The notes under the pieces were generated by a model. The model was not told the origin of the DNA. It did not search any database and saw only the letters and a list, made by a program, of their open reading frames with translations. Of a stretch of DNA of 64,000 nucleotides, positions 46,852 through 55,670 are shown one piece after another (position 1 is the first letter of the stretch; every line of letters starts with the position of its first letter). The stretch spans positions 1-64,000 of the forward strand of contig JAFWVX010000015.1 in NCBI GenBank assembly GCA_017523785.1. Reading direction: 5' to 3'. The DNA is from Lachnospiraceae bacterium. Lineage in GTDB: Bacteria; Bacillota; Clostridia; Lachnospirales; Lachnospiraceae. The position numbers and the translations under genes are program-made.

Positions 46852-48726
46852 TTACCTTCTCTGTCCACCGCCCATAGGTGGTCCGCCGAAGCCTCCGCCC
46901 ATGCCTCCAAAATTTAATGTGGAATTTGATGTGCTCTCTGTCACATAGACCTCATCATCTTCTTGTAACCCAGACTTTATCTCTATAAAATTAGAATTAG
47001 ATATACCAGTCTCAACATTTATTGCTGTAAATCCTTCAGGTGCTCTATTTTTAACTCTATCTGAAATTCCTTCAGTGCTGTAATTACCTGACTTGATAGT
47101 AGGAGATGAATTTAATACATAAACTACATTTCCTCTTTGTAGTGCATCTGCAGGTATGGCAACAGCATTTTCAACGTTTGCCAAAATTACATAGGCATCA
47201 ACATTCATTCCTGGAAGTAACTCTCCAACATCAGTTATAGTAACTGTTACAGGATAATTTGTTACACCATTTGAATTTGCAGCAACTAAACTTACATTAG
47301 TAATTACACCTTTAAATATTTTATTTTTAAATGCATCAGCCTGCACATTAACTTCTTGGCCTTCTTTGATGTTAGTAATATCTAACTCATCTATATCCAT
47401 GTCAAAAGTTAGTTCTGATAAATCATAAAGTGTTGCGAGTGTCTTAGCAGAACTTGTGCTCTTTTGAATTTTATCACCTACTTTTGCGTCCTTAGTGATG
47501 ACAGTTCCATCTATAGGTGCAGTGATAAAATACTCATCATATTTATCTATTGCATCATCATAATTATTTTCAGCCTTAGTAAGTGCTTCCTCAGCAGATA
47601 AATATGCCTTCTTTTTACTTGATAATATATTATTGAAAGTATCCTCAGTAATTAAAAATAGCGGTGTGCCTTTTTTAACTATAGCACCTTCCGATACAAG
47701 AAGTTTCTCAACTTCAACACCGTTTCCATCTGTAAATGTCAACTCCTCATCAGTTTCCAATTCAAAATTTGCATCTTCAATAGATACAACTGTTCCAACC
47801 ACTGCAATTGCAGAATTATTAGTTGTGAGTCCACCAGGGTTTTCACAAACTATAGTCACATATCTTACAAGTGCTCCAGAATCTTGAACCTGTGATTCCT
47901 CTGCTATACTCTTCACTGTTCCAGCAAGATATTCTCCAGTTTCCTGAAGTTCCAAAAGTGCAGTCTGACCTATACTAATTGTCTTCGCATCATTACTTGA
48001 AAATGGAAGTTTGACAGTCATCAAAGAATCATTTACAAGAGTTCCTATTTTAGTATTATTACTTAACTTATCTCCCACTTTCACAGTAAATGTTCTAAGT
48101 GAACCATCATATGGTGCCTTATATGTCCTACCCTCATAGTCCACTAAAAGTTTCTCATACTCATACTTAGCCTGATTATAAGTATCCTTCGCCTGTGCTA
48201 CGGATGATGTTGCATTTACTATCTCACGATAGGCAGTTGAACTATCTATAGTTATGAGCAATTGGTCTTTTACGACCTTGTCTCCCATATTGAAAAATAC
48301 ATTCGTTACATTACCTTCAACGAGAGATGTAATGGTGTAACTATCTTTTGGTTTAAGAGTTCCTGAACCTGAAATCTCTGATGAGATATTCATGATACGA
48401 GCCTTAGAAACATTCTTCATAACCTCTGCAGTCTCAACCTGTTTCTTTTTTGCATTTAATACCAATCTTACAATAAAAATCACTGCAATAATTGCGACAG
48501 CAATTATCACAATCTTTTTAATCAATCTCTGCTTTCTAAGTCTCATGTTTTTTATTTCATCATGAGCTGCCTGAGTCGCCTCGATATCCTCATTACTCAA
48601 CTCAGTCTTAACAAAAGAATCAGAACTTACTGCTCCTTCTCCAGCATCAACACTTGCAACTTCTTCAAGTTCCTTTTTTTTGTTTTTATTAAGTAATTCT
48701 TTTAAATTTGGTAGTTTGAATGCCAT
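46852..48726 (-). CDS. Large HlyD/MacA-type adaptor with duplicated lipoyl-hairpin modules
   Basis: 624 residues, far longer than the usual 350-400. One membrane helix at about 69-88. Two lipoyl/hairpin units can be seen: one near SYTITSLVEGNVTNVFFNMG and a second with VEKLLVSEGAIVKKGTPLF. Beta-barrel domains follow (IPADALQRGNVVYV) and the protein ends in a glycine-rich tail, FGGMGGGFGGPPMGGGQRR. It connects the ABC exporter with surface partners. The two SLH-type genes upstream are 12 bases or less apart in the same run. Confidence 0.88.
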   Translation of the reverse strand: MAFKLPNLKELLNKNKKKELEEVASVDAGEGAVSSDSFVKTELSNEDIEATQAAHDEIKNMRLRKQRLIKKIVIIAVAIIAVIFIVRLVLNAKKKQVETAEVMKNVSKARIMNISSEISGSGTLKPKDSYTITSLVEGNVTNVFFNMGDKVVKDQLLITIDSSTAYREIVNATSSVAQAKDTYNQAKYEYEKLLVDYEGRTYKAPYDGSLRTFTVKVGDKLSNNTKIGTLVNDSLMTVKLPFSSNDAKTISIGQTALLELQETGEYLAGTVKSIAEESQVQDSGALVRYVTIVCENPGGLTTNNSAIAVVGTVVSIEDANFELETDEELTFTDGNGVEVEKLLVSEGAIVKKGTPLFLITEDTFNNILSSKKKAYLSAEEALTKAENNYDDAIDKYDEYFITAPIDGTVITKDAKVGDKIQKSTSSAKTLATLYDLSELTFDMDIDELDITNIKEGQEVNVQADAFKNKIFKGVITNVSLVAANSNGVTNYPVTVTITDVGELLPGMNVDAYVILANVENAVAIPADALQRGNVVYVLNSSPTIKSGNYSTEGISDRVKNRAPEGFTAINVETGISNSNFIEIKSGLQEDDEVYVTESTSNSTLNFGGMGGGFGGPPMGGGQRR

Positions 48727-48738
48727 AAAATCCCTCTA

Positions 48739-49872
48739 TTAATAATTTAAATTATATATATATGCGTTGGTTATTGTACCAACTGTCTCCACTGCTCCAT
48801 CGCCAGAATCATCTGAGTCATTTCCATTATCACTCTTAGTATAGATGAAAATAATTTGGTCTCCAACATGTATAGTTCCCGCATATGAAAATGCGAATTT
48901 AACATCAGAACCTGATAAAGTATAGTAAGCCAAATCAATTTGAACTCTTGTAGGAGTAATAGTGTCACTTGCACTATAGTAAATATGATTTACATATCCT
49001 TTTTTTACCATGGTGGATGACTCAAGTGTAGTTCCCTCTTTATATACATAGACAGTCTTTGTAGTTTTATTATAGTAATAAACGAGATATCCCATGTTGT
49101 TAAGCTCTCTCATAGTCTGCTCAAGAGTTTGAGATACACCATTTATAAATATATTTGCAACTGTAATATCAAATGGAATAGCAAGATTGAGAGCCTCACC
49201 TCTTTTTAATATAAATGGACCTTCAAGTTTAGTTTTAGTAAGTCCAGTTGCATTTAAATCTCCATCACTATTAACTGACAAGTCTTTAAATACAGATGTG
49301 CCATAGGCGGAATTGCCACCCTTAGTTTTCGTTTTTAAAGTATTGTAAATGCCATTTACACAATCTTTCTTTGTGACAAAATCATTTATTGTCTTATCTA
49401 TATTATCATTTATCTTTAATGAACAAAACATTTCGTATCTTCCAGCTATCTGATTCCCAGAGAAATCTGAATTTTCATATCCAAGAAGTGCAAGACAGGC
49501 TCTTGTCAAATCTTTATACGTAACATATTCATTTGGCTTAAATAGTCCACCAAGATATGAGGTCATATAGCCTTCTTTAGTGGCAATTTTTATAAATGAA
49601 GAATATTCATTACTTGAATCTACATCAGAAAAAGCAGTTATTGAATCATAGTAAGATACACTGTCTTTATACTTTGATGCCTTGACCACCATTCTTGCAA
49701 ATTCTGCTCTAGTCACAAAATCATTCATAAAGTTGTCGTTAGTAATTATATCTGCAAGATAAAGAACCTGAGTTCTCATCTCTTGACCTGCAGTTGTTGC
49801 AGCAAAAGTATGAGTCCCAAAAAATAAAGCATTAGATATAACTAGAATTGTTGCAAATATTCTTTTCATCAT
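48739..49872 (-). CDS. Secreted SLH-like surface protein (paralogue 1)
   Basis: 377 residues. A signal peptide (MMKRIFATILVISNALFFG, ending near THTFA) is followed by one to two S-layer-homology-like units: DFVTRAEFARMVVKASKYKD and VTYKDLTRACLALLGY. The C-terminal half is a beta-rich domain with KTVYVYKEG and HVGDQIIFIYTKSDNGND. SLH units attach proteins to wall polymers. Tandem paralogue of the next gene, with parallel segments (EGPFILK/EGPFVAK, GLFKPNEYVT/GLFKPYDYVT). Co-transcribed with the ABC exporter, for which it may be a surface partner or cargo. Confidence 0.8.
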   Translation of the reverse strand: MMKRIFATILVISNALFFGTHTFAATTAGQEMRTQVLYLADIITNDNFMNDFVTRAEFARMVVKASKYKDSVSYYDSITAFSDVDSSNEYSSFIKIATKEGYMTSYLGGLFKPNEYVTYKDLTRACLALLGYENSDFSGNQIAGRYEMFCSLKINDNIDKTINDFVTKKDCVNGIYNTLKTKTKGGNSAYGTSVFKDLSVNSDGDLNATGLTKTKLEGPFILKRGEALNLAIPFDITVANIFINGVSQTLEQTMRELNNMGYLVYYYNKTTKTVYVYKEGTTLESSTMVKKGYVNHIYYSASDTITPTRVQIDLAYYTLSGSDVKFAFSYAGTIHVGDQIIFIYTKSDNGNDSDDSGDGAVETVGTITNAYIYNLNY

Positions 49873-49876
49873 ATAA

Positions 49877-51076
49877 TCACCTCAATATAGAATTCGCATG
49901 AAAAACTAATATTATTGAACCATTGTATGGCTCGGCTTCATCACTTTTGTAAACTGTCTTGCCATTTTCATCCAAGTATATAGAACTAATATCATTCATC
50001 TTGTTGCATAGATAGATCACATAGTCATCTTCTCTATATTTGCCATTTGCAGAGAACGAGAACTTTGCCTCTTCACTATCAAGCATATATTTATAATTAT
50101 CAATATCAACTCTATATGGTATAAGCATATTAGATGCTGCATAGTATATTTTATAAATATATCCCTTTCTCAACACAACTGGTGAACTAACATCCTGTCT
50201 CTCCGTATATGCAACTACAGATTTATTGTCTAAATCCAAATAGTATATGGCATATCCGAAATTTACTATATCGTCTTTTAATTCATCTATACTTGCACTT
50301 ATTGCATTGATATATACATTATGTTTTGTGATTTCAAATGGAATATCTAATTCACTTTCATTTTTAGCTACAAATGGTCCTTCAATTTTACTTTCTTTAT
50401 ATTCTGAAGCATTTAACTCTTTATCACTGTCAATTATAAGTTTGTCAAAAACAGCTTGCCCATATACATCGTCACTGTCTTTTACATTTTCTTTTAAGGT
50501 ATTGTAAATACCATTTATAATATCTATCTTAGTTAAAGCTTCCAAATCAGCCTTATCAATATTCTCAGCAAGCCCCAAACTTCTAAATTTTAAATTTCTA
50601 CCTATAACTTGATTGCCTCTAAAGTCATCATTTGTATAAGACAAAAGTGCAAGGCAGGCTCTTGATAAATCATCAAAGGTCACATAATCATATGGTTTAA
50701 ATAATCCTCCGAGATATGTGAACATGTATCCTCTATCAATTGTTTTTTTAATATATGCAGCATAGGGTGTGTCAATACTCACATCATTACATACTGCTTC
50801 TGACAAGGTATCCGAAACTTTATCTCTATCCTCAGAAGCCCTTACTAATATTTTTGAAAACTCCGCCCTTGTAACATTTGTGTCTAGGTTTCCAGCATCC
50901 TCTATAATTTTTAATAAAATTAAAGTGTTTATCCTATCTTCCTCAGTCTTTAAACTCTTGCTGTAATTTGGAATAATTATAGAAAAAATCATTGAAAATA
51001 ATAGGGCAAGCACATATATTCGATTTTTTGCCTTATTAAAAAACACATTAAAATGATACAAAAAAACTGTGTCCAT
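49877..51076 (-). CDS. Secreted SLH-like surface protein (paralogue 2)
   Basis: 399 residues, homologous over its whole length to the protein encoded directly downstream (four-base gap). The N-terminus has a hydrophobic segment (YVLALLFSMIFSIIIP) about 20 residues in, then NVTRAEFSKILVRASED and VTFDDLSRACLALLSY of the SLH type, followed by a beta-rich domain. The annotated ATG at 51076 lies only nine bases after a -10 box and has no ribosome binding site, so the transcript may be leaderless or the true start may be a GTG inside. First gene of a long operon. Confidence 0.75.
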   Translation of the reverse strand: MDTVFLYHFNVFFNKAKNRIYVLALLFSMIFSIIIPNYSKSLKTEEDRINTLILLKIIEDAGNLDTNVTRAEFSKILVRASEDRDKVSDTLSEAVCNDVSIDTPYAAYIKKTIDRGYMFTYLGGLFKPYDYVTFDDLSRACLALLSYTNDDFRGNQVIGRNLKFRSLGLAENIDKADLEALTKIDIINGIYNTLKENVKDSDDVYGQAVFDKLIIDSDKELNASEYKESKIEGPFVAKNESELDIPFEITKHNVYINAISASIDELKDDIVNFGYAIYYLDLDNKSVVAYTERQDVSSPVVLRKGYIYKIYYAASNMLIPYRVDIDNYKYMLDSEEAKFSFSANGKYREDDYVIYLCNKMNDISSIYLDENGKTVYKSDEAEPYNGSIILVFHANSILR

Positions 51077-51085
51077 TTTGTGTAT

Positions 51086-51114
51086 ATTATATGCCTAAAT
51101 TCCAAATTTGTCTA
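51086..51114 (-). promoter_or_regulatory. Predicted promoter of the SLH/ABC exporter operon
   Basis: Minus strand TAGACA (51114-51109), 17 bases, TATAAT (51091-51086). It directly follows the fbp terminator. The start of transcription would be near 51079, almost at the first ATG. Confidence 0.55.
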
Positions 51115-51116
51115 AT

Positions 51117-51138
51117 AAAAATGAGCCCTGAGGCTCAT
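51117..51138 (-). terminator. Intrinsic terminator after fbp
   Basis: Minus strand ATGAGCC, loop TCAG, GGCTCAT, then TTTT. The stem starts at the fbp stop codon. Confidence 0.88.
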
Positions 51139-53099
51139 TATTCTTCCTTTATTAGTCCACTCCTATATGCTTCTAGAAGGTCCTTCAAGTCATTTATCTT
51201 ATCTAGTATTTCTAGTCCTGTGTCAGTGTCTCTGACACGGAGTCTACCATTTTTTGCTATATTTTCTACTTCTAAAGTTTCAGGTGTGTTATACTTGCCT
51301 TTTTCAAATGGCTTATGAGTAGCAATTGTAAGGTGAACCGAATCGCTTATCAAAGTATAACCAGCTATACCAGTGCTCTTTTGATAACTCTTTGACATAC
51401 CACCGTCAATTATAAAAAGTCTGCCATTTGCCTTTACAGGACTCTCACCTTTTAAAACCTTTACAGGCACATGTCCATTTATTATATGACCAGAACTACT
51501 GAGTCCAAAATTATTTAAAATTCCTATAGCAATTTTTTCATCCTGATAAAGATTATAATATTCATTCTTATTCTCTACTTGGACATCTTTATCATCTACA
51601 AAATATAATTCAAATGTTTTAATCTTATCTTTTCCAAAAAGTGGTGACATACTGCCGCACCACATATAATACATAGCGTCAATATTATCAGACTCAGTTA
51701 TATTCATCTTTACATCTTTATTTGCACTTCTAATTATATTCTCAAAATAGTCAAGTAATGACTTACCAGATAAGTTTTGTTTACCATCAAAACCTTTGAA
51801 AACTGCATAGTTGCCATCTTTATCAAATGGAATAATTCCATGGTATAAAAGATTTCCATTATGAATTTTATAAAGACTTCCCTTATCAAACAAAAACTTC
51901 ACATGCTCTTTAAGTTTTCTTGAATGAACAAAACTTGCCTTCAACGATTTAAGAAGTAATTCTTCCTCATCTGATAATTTTAGTGGGTCTTTTGCGTCTA
52001 TGGTTGGGAAGTTTCTATCTTTTAATTTATATTTCTTACCATCTACATCCAAAGTCCAATCATTATAATCAACTCTCTCAAGCATTACTCTATCAGACAT
52101 TCCATATTCCGGATGTTTCTTAATCAATTTGCCTTCAACCTTAAACTGAAGTATAGCAAGTGCTTTTTGAATCTTAGCAGATAGACTTGGTCTTACAACA
52201 TCATATTTATTTTCATCTAGCATTTTAGGCATAAACAATTCACAAGGGTCATCCATATAGGTTCTAGCCGCAAAATCATTTAGTGCCCTAAGGCTTATGC
52301 CATATCCATCCTCAAGCATGTCATAGCAATTGTATCTAACAGCAATTCTAAGTGCATTTAAAATTAAAACTTCATTTCCAAGTGCTGCACCCATCCACTC
52401 AATATCGTGATTTCCCCATTCTATGTCTACATTATGAAAGTCAATCAACTCATCCAAAATTAAATCATGTCTTGGACCTCTATCAAAAATATCTCCAACT
52501 ACATGTAATGTATCAACGGCAAGTTTCTGTATGAGCTTACACATCTCAGTGATAAATCTTTTCGCAAGACCTATATCTATTATAGAGTTAATTATCTCAT
52601 CATAGTAAAACTCTTTTTTTACATTATCTCTATCTATGTCCTTATAGAGCAATTCATCAAGCAGGTAGACATATTCTTTATTCATTGATTTTCTAACTTT
52701 AGACTTTGAATACTTACTTGCAATATCCTTCAATACTTTCAAAATCCTCATTATAGTAACTTTTTGAAATTCGTATGTATCTTTATTTCTAAAGTCAATT
52801 TGTTCAAGTTTTTCTTCAGGATAATAAATTATATTTGCAAACTCAAGTATCTCGTCTTCAGTCATTTCATTCTTTAATATAAATCTTATCTTAGAGCGCA
52901 CAACTCCTGATGCCGACCTAAGCAAATGTATAAATCCCTCATTCTCACCATGCAAGTCTGATACAAAAAATTCAGTTCCCTTAGGAAGTGTGAGTATAGA
53001 ACTTAAGTTGGCAATCTCAACACAAGTCTTTTCCTGATTAGGAAATTGTCTTGATAACAATTTTAAATAATCAAGGTCTCTCACTCTAATCTCCCTCAC
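51138..53099 (-). CDS. fbp: Fructose-1,6-bisphosphatase, class III
   Basis: 653 residues, the normal size of the Firmicute class III enzyme. It is a calcineurin-like metallophosphatase: FFVSDLHGENEGF (D48, H50), HVVGDIFDRGPRHD, IEWGNHDIEWMG, and late histidines in NGHVPVKVLKGESPV. It performs the gluconeogenic step from fructose 1,6-bisphosphate, which suits growth on pyruvate made from purines or amino acids. It overlaps the preceding surface-protein gene by 14 bases and is closed by a terminator. Confidence 0.95.
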   Translation of the reverse strand: MREIRVRDLDYLKLLSRQFPNQEKTCVEIANLSSILTLPKGTEFFVSDLHGENEGFIHLLRSASGVVRSKIRFILKNEMTEDEILEFANIIYYPEEKLEQIDFRNKDTYEFQKVTIMRILKVLKDIASKYSKSKVRKSMNKEYVYLLDELLYKDIDRDNVKKEFYYDEIINSIIDIGLAKRFITEMCKLIQKLAVDTLHVVGDIFDRGPRHDLILDELIDFHNVDIEWGNHDIEWMGAALGNEVLILNALRIAVRYNCYDMLEDGYGISLRALNDFAARTYMDDPCELFMPKMLDENKYDVVRPSLSAKIQKALAILQFKVEGKLIKKHPEYGMSDRVMLERVDYNDWTLDVDGKKYKLKDRNFPTIDAKDPLKLSDEEELLLKSLKASFVHSRKLKEHVKFLFDKGSLYKIHNGNLLYHGIIPFDKDGNYAVFKGFDGKQNLSGKSLLDYFENIIRSANKDVKMNITESDNIDAMYYMWCGSMSPLFGKDKIKTFELYFVDDKDVQVENKNEYYNLYQDEKIAIGILNNFGLSSSGHIINGHVPVKVLKGESPVKANGRLFIIDGGMSKSYQKSTGIAGYTLISDSVHLTIATHKPFEKGKYNTPETLEVENIAKNGRLRVRDTDTGLEILDKINDLKDLLEAYRSGLIKEE

Positions 53100-54513
53100 T
53101 AAATGCCTCTATCATTCTCGTCGATCCATCAGGTCCAACCGCTTCGGTCTGTGCCTTAAGGAATGGATCAAAAGCTGGTCCGGTTATAAGATTTCTCTTT
53201 TCAGCCTCTTCTTCCAATCTCTTCTTTGCTTCAGAAATTGATGCTTTCATAGCTTCAGTTATAGTATCGTCTTCCTCATCATATTGTAAATTTGCCCAAT
53301 AGAAATCATCCTGCACAGCACCATTTAATCTTCTATATCTTGCACCAGGGTCTTCACCTTCAACAGGTACCTCTCCCAATGCCCATGATGCCTCGTCATC
53401 CTCTTCAGAATCTTCTTCATATGTAGCCTCTGATTCTGTTCCATATCTTCTTCTATACTCTGCTTCGACTTCATCCTCATAGAGTTCTTCTTCATAGGCT
53501 TCTCTGTCAAAACTAAATTCGCAGTTTCTCAAATAACATACTCTTGAAGTATATTGACCAGTAACCTCTAACTCAAATCTAATAGCAGATGCCTTCTTTG
53601 GAAAATTACATTCAAATGAGACACCACCATTATAGTTGAAATCAGAAGTAGTATATAACTCTTCACCATCATCCTCATTATAAATTGAAAATGTACACTG
53701 AGTAGTTCTATCAGAATATGAGAAATAATGAGTTGCTATTCTACCTTTTAACTTATTGAAATTCTTCTGTGGATTCTCGAAAACAATAGTCGCACCGGAA
53801 CCTTTGAGAGCCATTACATCTTTCCATTTAGTTTTGTTAAATATTGTTCCATTAACCTTTTTACTGTACTTGTCACCACTCTTTATATACTCAGGCATAC
53901 TCTTATTTATAAGTGGATCAAAATTTTTACTTTTTGCTTTTTCTTTATCACTTTTAAGAACTACATTTGGTCCAAGCAAATAACGCGCTGTTCCATCTGG
54001 ATTTGCCTCTATAATTAATCCATCTGATGGTTTAGGTCCATCAATTACATTTGGGTCTTTTGCATATAGATAACCACCTGTAGAGAATAAACCTTTTGAA
54101 TTGGTTGTAATTTCCTGATCTGCCTTTATCTGTTCAAGAATTTCAGCACTATAGACAGAATTGTCAACACCCTCTTCATACACAATTTTTTCAATTAGCA
54201 TAGTCTCAGGATTTCCATCATAACCAATTCTTCTACCATCAACGCCGACAATCTTAAAATCTGGAGTTATGTCATCAATCAAAATAAATCCATTTTTATT
54301 AAAATAGTAATAATATCCAACTCCATCATTGTCATCATCAATTAGTTTCCAACCATCCATAGCAACTGTTCCATCAAGTTCATACCAATAAATACCTCCC
54401 TTATCAGTTCTTCCCCACAATGCAAAAGAAACTGAATTCATAAGAAAGCTAATTATCAAAATAGTTGAAATAAGAATATTCAATTTTTCTTTAAATATTT
54501 TTTTCATAATCAT
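53086..54513 (-). CDS. Secreted surface protein with wall-binding-like repeat and acidic tail
   Basis: 475 residues. A signal sequence (LNILISTILIISFLMNSVSF) is followed by an aromatic segment, WYELDGTVAMDGWKLID and GYYYYFNKNGF, which resembles one or two choline/cell-wall-binding repeats. A central beta-sandwich (about 225-335, RIATHYFSYSDRTTQCTFSI, then KKASAIRFELEVTG) looks like NPCBM or discoidin-type carbohydrate-binding domains. The tail from about 350 is rich in Glu and Asp and probably disordered. Function unknown. Two ATGs (residues 1 and 3) are possible; the first overlaps the cysteine desulfurase stop by four bases. Confidence 0.7.
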   Translation of the reverse strand: MIMKKIFKEKLNILISTILIISFLMNSVSFALWGRTDKGGIYWYELDGTVAMDGWKLIDDDNDGVGYYYYFNKNGFILIDDITPDFKIVGVDGRRIGYDGNPETMLIEKIVYEEGVDNSVYSAEILEQIKADQEITTNSKGLFSTGGYLYAKDPNVIDGPKPSDGLIIEANPDGTARYLLGPNVVLKSDKEKAKSKNFDPLINKSMPEYIKSGDKYSKKVNGTIFNKTKWKDVMALKGSGATIVFENPQKNFNKLKGRIATHYFSYSDRTTQCTFSIYNEDDGEELYTTSDFNYNGGVSFECNFPKKASAIRFELEVTGQYTSRVCYLRNCEFSFDREAYEEELYEDEVEAEYRRRYGTESEATYEEDSEEDDEASWALGEVPVEGEDPGARYRRLNGAVQDDFYWANLQYDEEDDTITEAMKASISEAKKRLEEEAEKRNLITGPAFDPFLKAQTEAVGPDGSTRMIEAFSEGD

Positions 54514-55670
54514 CTCTTTAAAACTAATTTTGGAATTAATATATCCAATGTATTTATAAATGTGTCAATTTCCTGCTTGTTATTGTATTTGCCGAATGAA
54601 ACACGTATCGTTGATTCAGCAATTTCAGGTTTAAGCCCTATGCTTTTTAATGTATTACTTATATTTTTATTATGTGAAGAACAGGCAGAGCCCGCAGATA
54701 CATAGATGCCATATCCTTCAAGCGAATGTAACATCACCTCCGCCCTTATACCTTTAAAACTTATAGATACTATATGTGGAGCAAATGATTCATCCTTTAA
54801 TGTATTTATAGTAATTATACCATATTTATCGTTAATTTTAGATAATTCATCTATTAAATAATTTTTAAGATTTTTAAGCCCACTAATTACAGTTTCAAAG
54901 TTTTCATATGCAATCTTTGTAGCCATATAAGTCCCAATTATGCCTGTAGTATTGAGAGTTCCAGCTCTAAGACCCTGTTGCTGATTTCCGCCAAGAATCA
55001 TAGGTATAATTCGAGCATTTTTGTTTCTATACAGAAACCCTACGCCCTTTGGTCCATTAATCTTATGAGAACTTACAGATAAAAAATCAATATTTGACTT
55101 TTTTACATCTATTTTATATTTTGTAAATCCTTGAACAAAGTCAACATGAAAGGCACAGTTTTTATTTTTACTTTTTATTATATCGCCTATCTCTTCAATC
55201 CTTTGTCTAGAACCAATCTCATTATTTACGAACATTATTGAAACTAAGATTGTACTATCATTAATGCTATCTTTTAATTTATCAAGATTTATCTGTCCTC
55301 TGCCATCTACATCTAAATAAATTACATCAAATCCTAAGTCTTCATATTTCTTAAATACATTGTAGACAGATGGATGCTCTATACTCGTAGTGATTATGCG
55401 ATTGCCACTTTTCTTATGTGCTTCTATATAGCCGCTAATCGCTAGATTATTGCTCTCGCTTCCACCAGAAGTCCAAATTATTTCAGAACTATCGCAGTTA
55501 ATAATACTAGCAATATATTCACTACATTTTTTTACTTCTTCCTCTGCAAGATATCCAAATCGATGCATGGCAGAAGGATTGGCATAGAATTTATTATTAA
55601 AATCATCCATTACCTTTTGTACATCTGCATCTAAAATTGTAGTGGCAGAGTTGTCAAAATATATATCCAT
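54510..55670 (-). CDS. Cysteine desulfurase family protein (NifS/IscS-like)
   Basis: 386 residues. PLP lysine K203 in SVSSHKINGPKG; the persulfide cysteine is C330 in VSAGSACSSHNKN, on a short loop like NifS-type enzymes. WTSGGSESNNLAI at about 67-79 binds the cofactor. It liberates sulfur (or selenium) from cysteine for clusters, tRNA thiolation or cofactors. No iscU or mnmA gene follows; instead it lies among envelope genes with one-base and four-base overlaps. Confidence 0.92.
   Translation of the reverse strand: MDIYFDNSATTILDADVQKVMDDFNNKFYANPSAMHRFGYLAEEEVKKCSEYIASIINCDSSEIIWTSGGSESNNLAISGYIEAHKKSGNRIITTSIEHPSVYNVFKKYEDLGFDVIYLDVDGRGQINLDKLKDSINDSTILVSIMFVNNEIGSRQRIEEIGDIIKSKNKNCAFHVDFVQGFTKYKIDVKKSNIDFLSVSSHKINGPKGVGFLYRNKNARIIPMILGGNQQQGLRAGTLNTTGIIGTYMATKIAYENFETVISGLKNLKNYLIDELSKINDKYGIITINTLKDESFAPHIVSISFKGIRAEVMLHSLEGYGIYVSAGSACSSHNKNISNTLKSIGLKPEIAESTIRVSFGKYNNKQEIDTFINTLDILIPKLVLKR

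Noticed and set aside
48771..48974. Short minus-strand frame inside the SLH-like paralogue 1 gene
   Set aside because: It is a second frame of a well-supported gene with no independent start signal.
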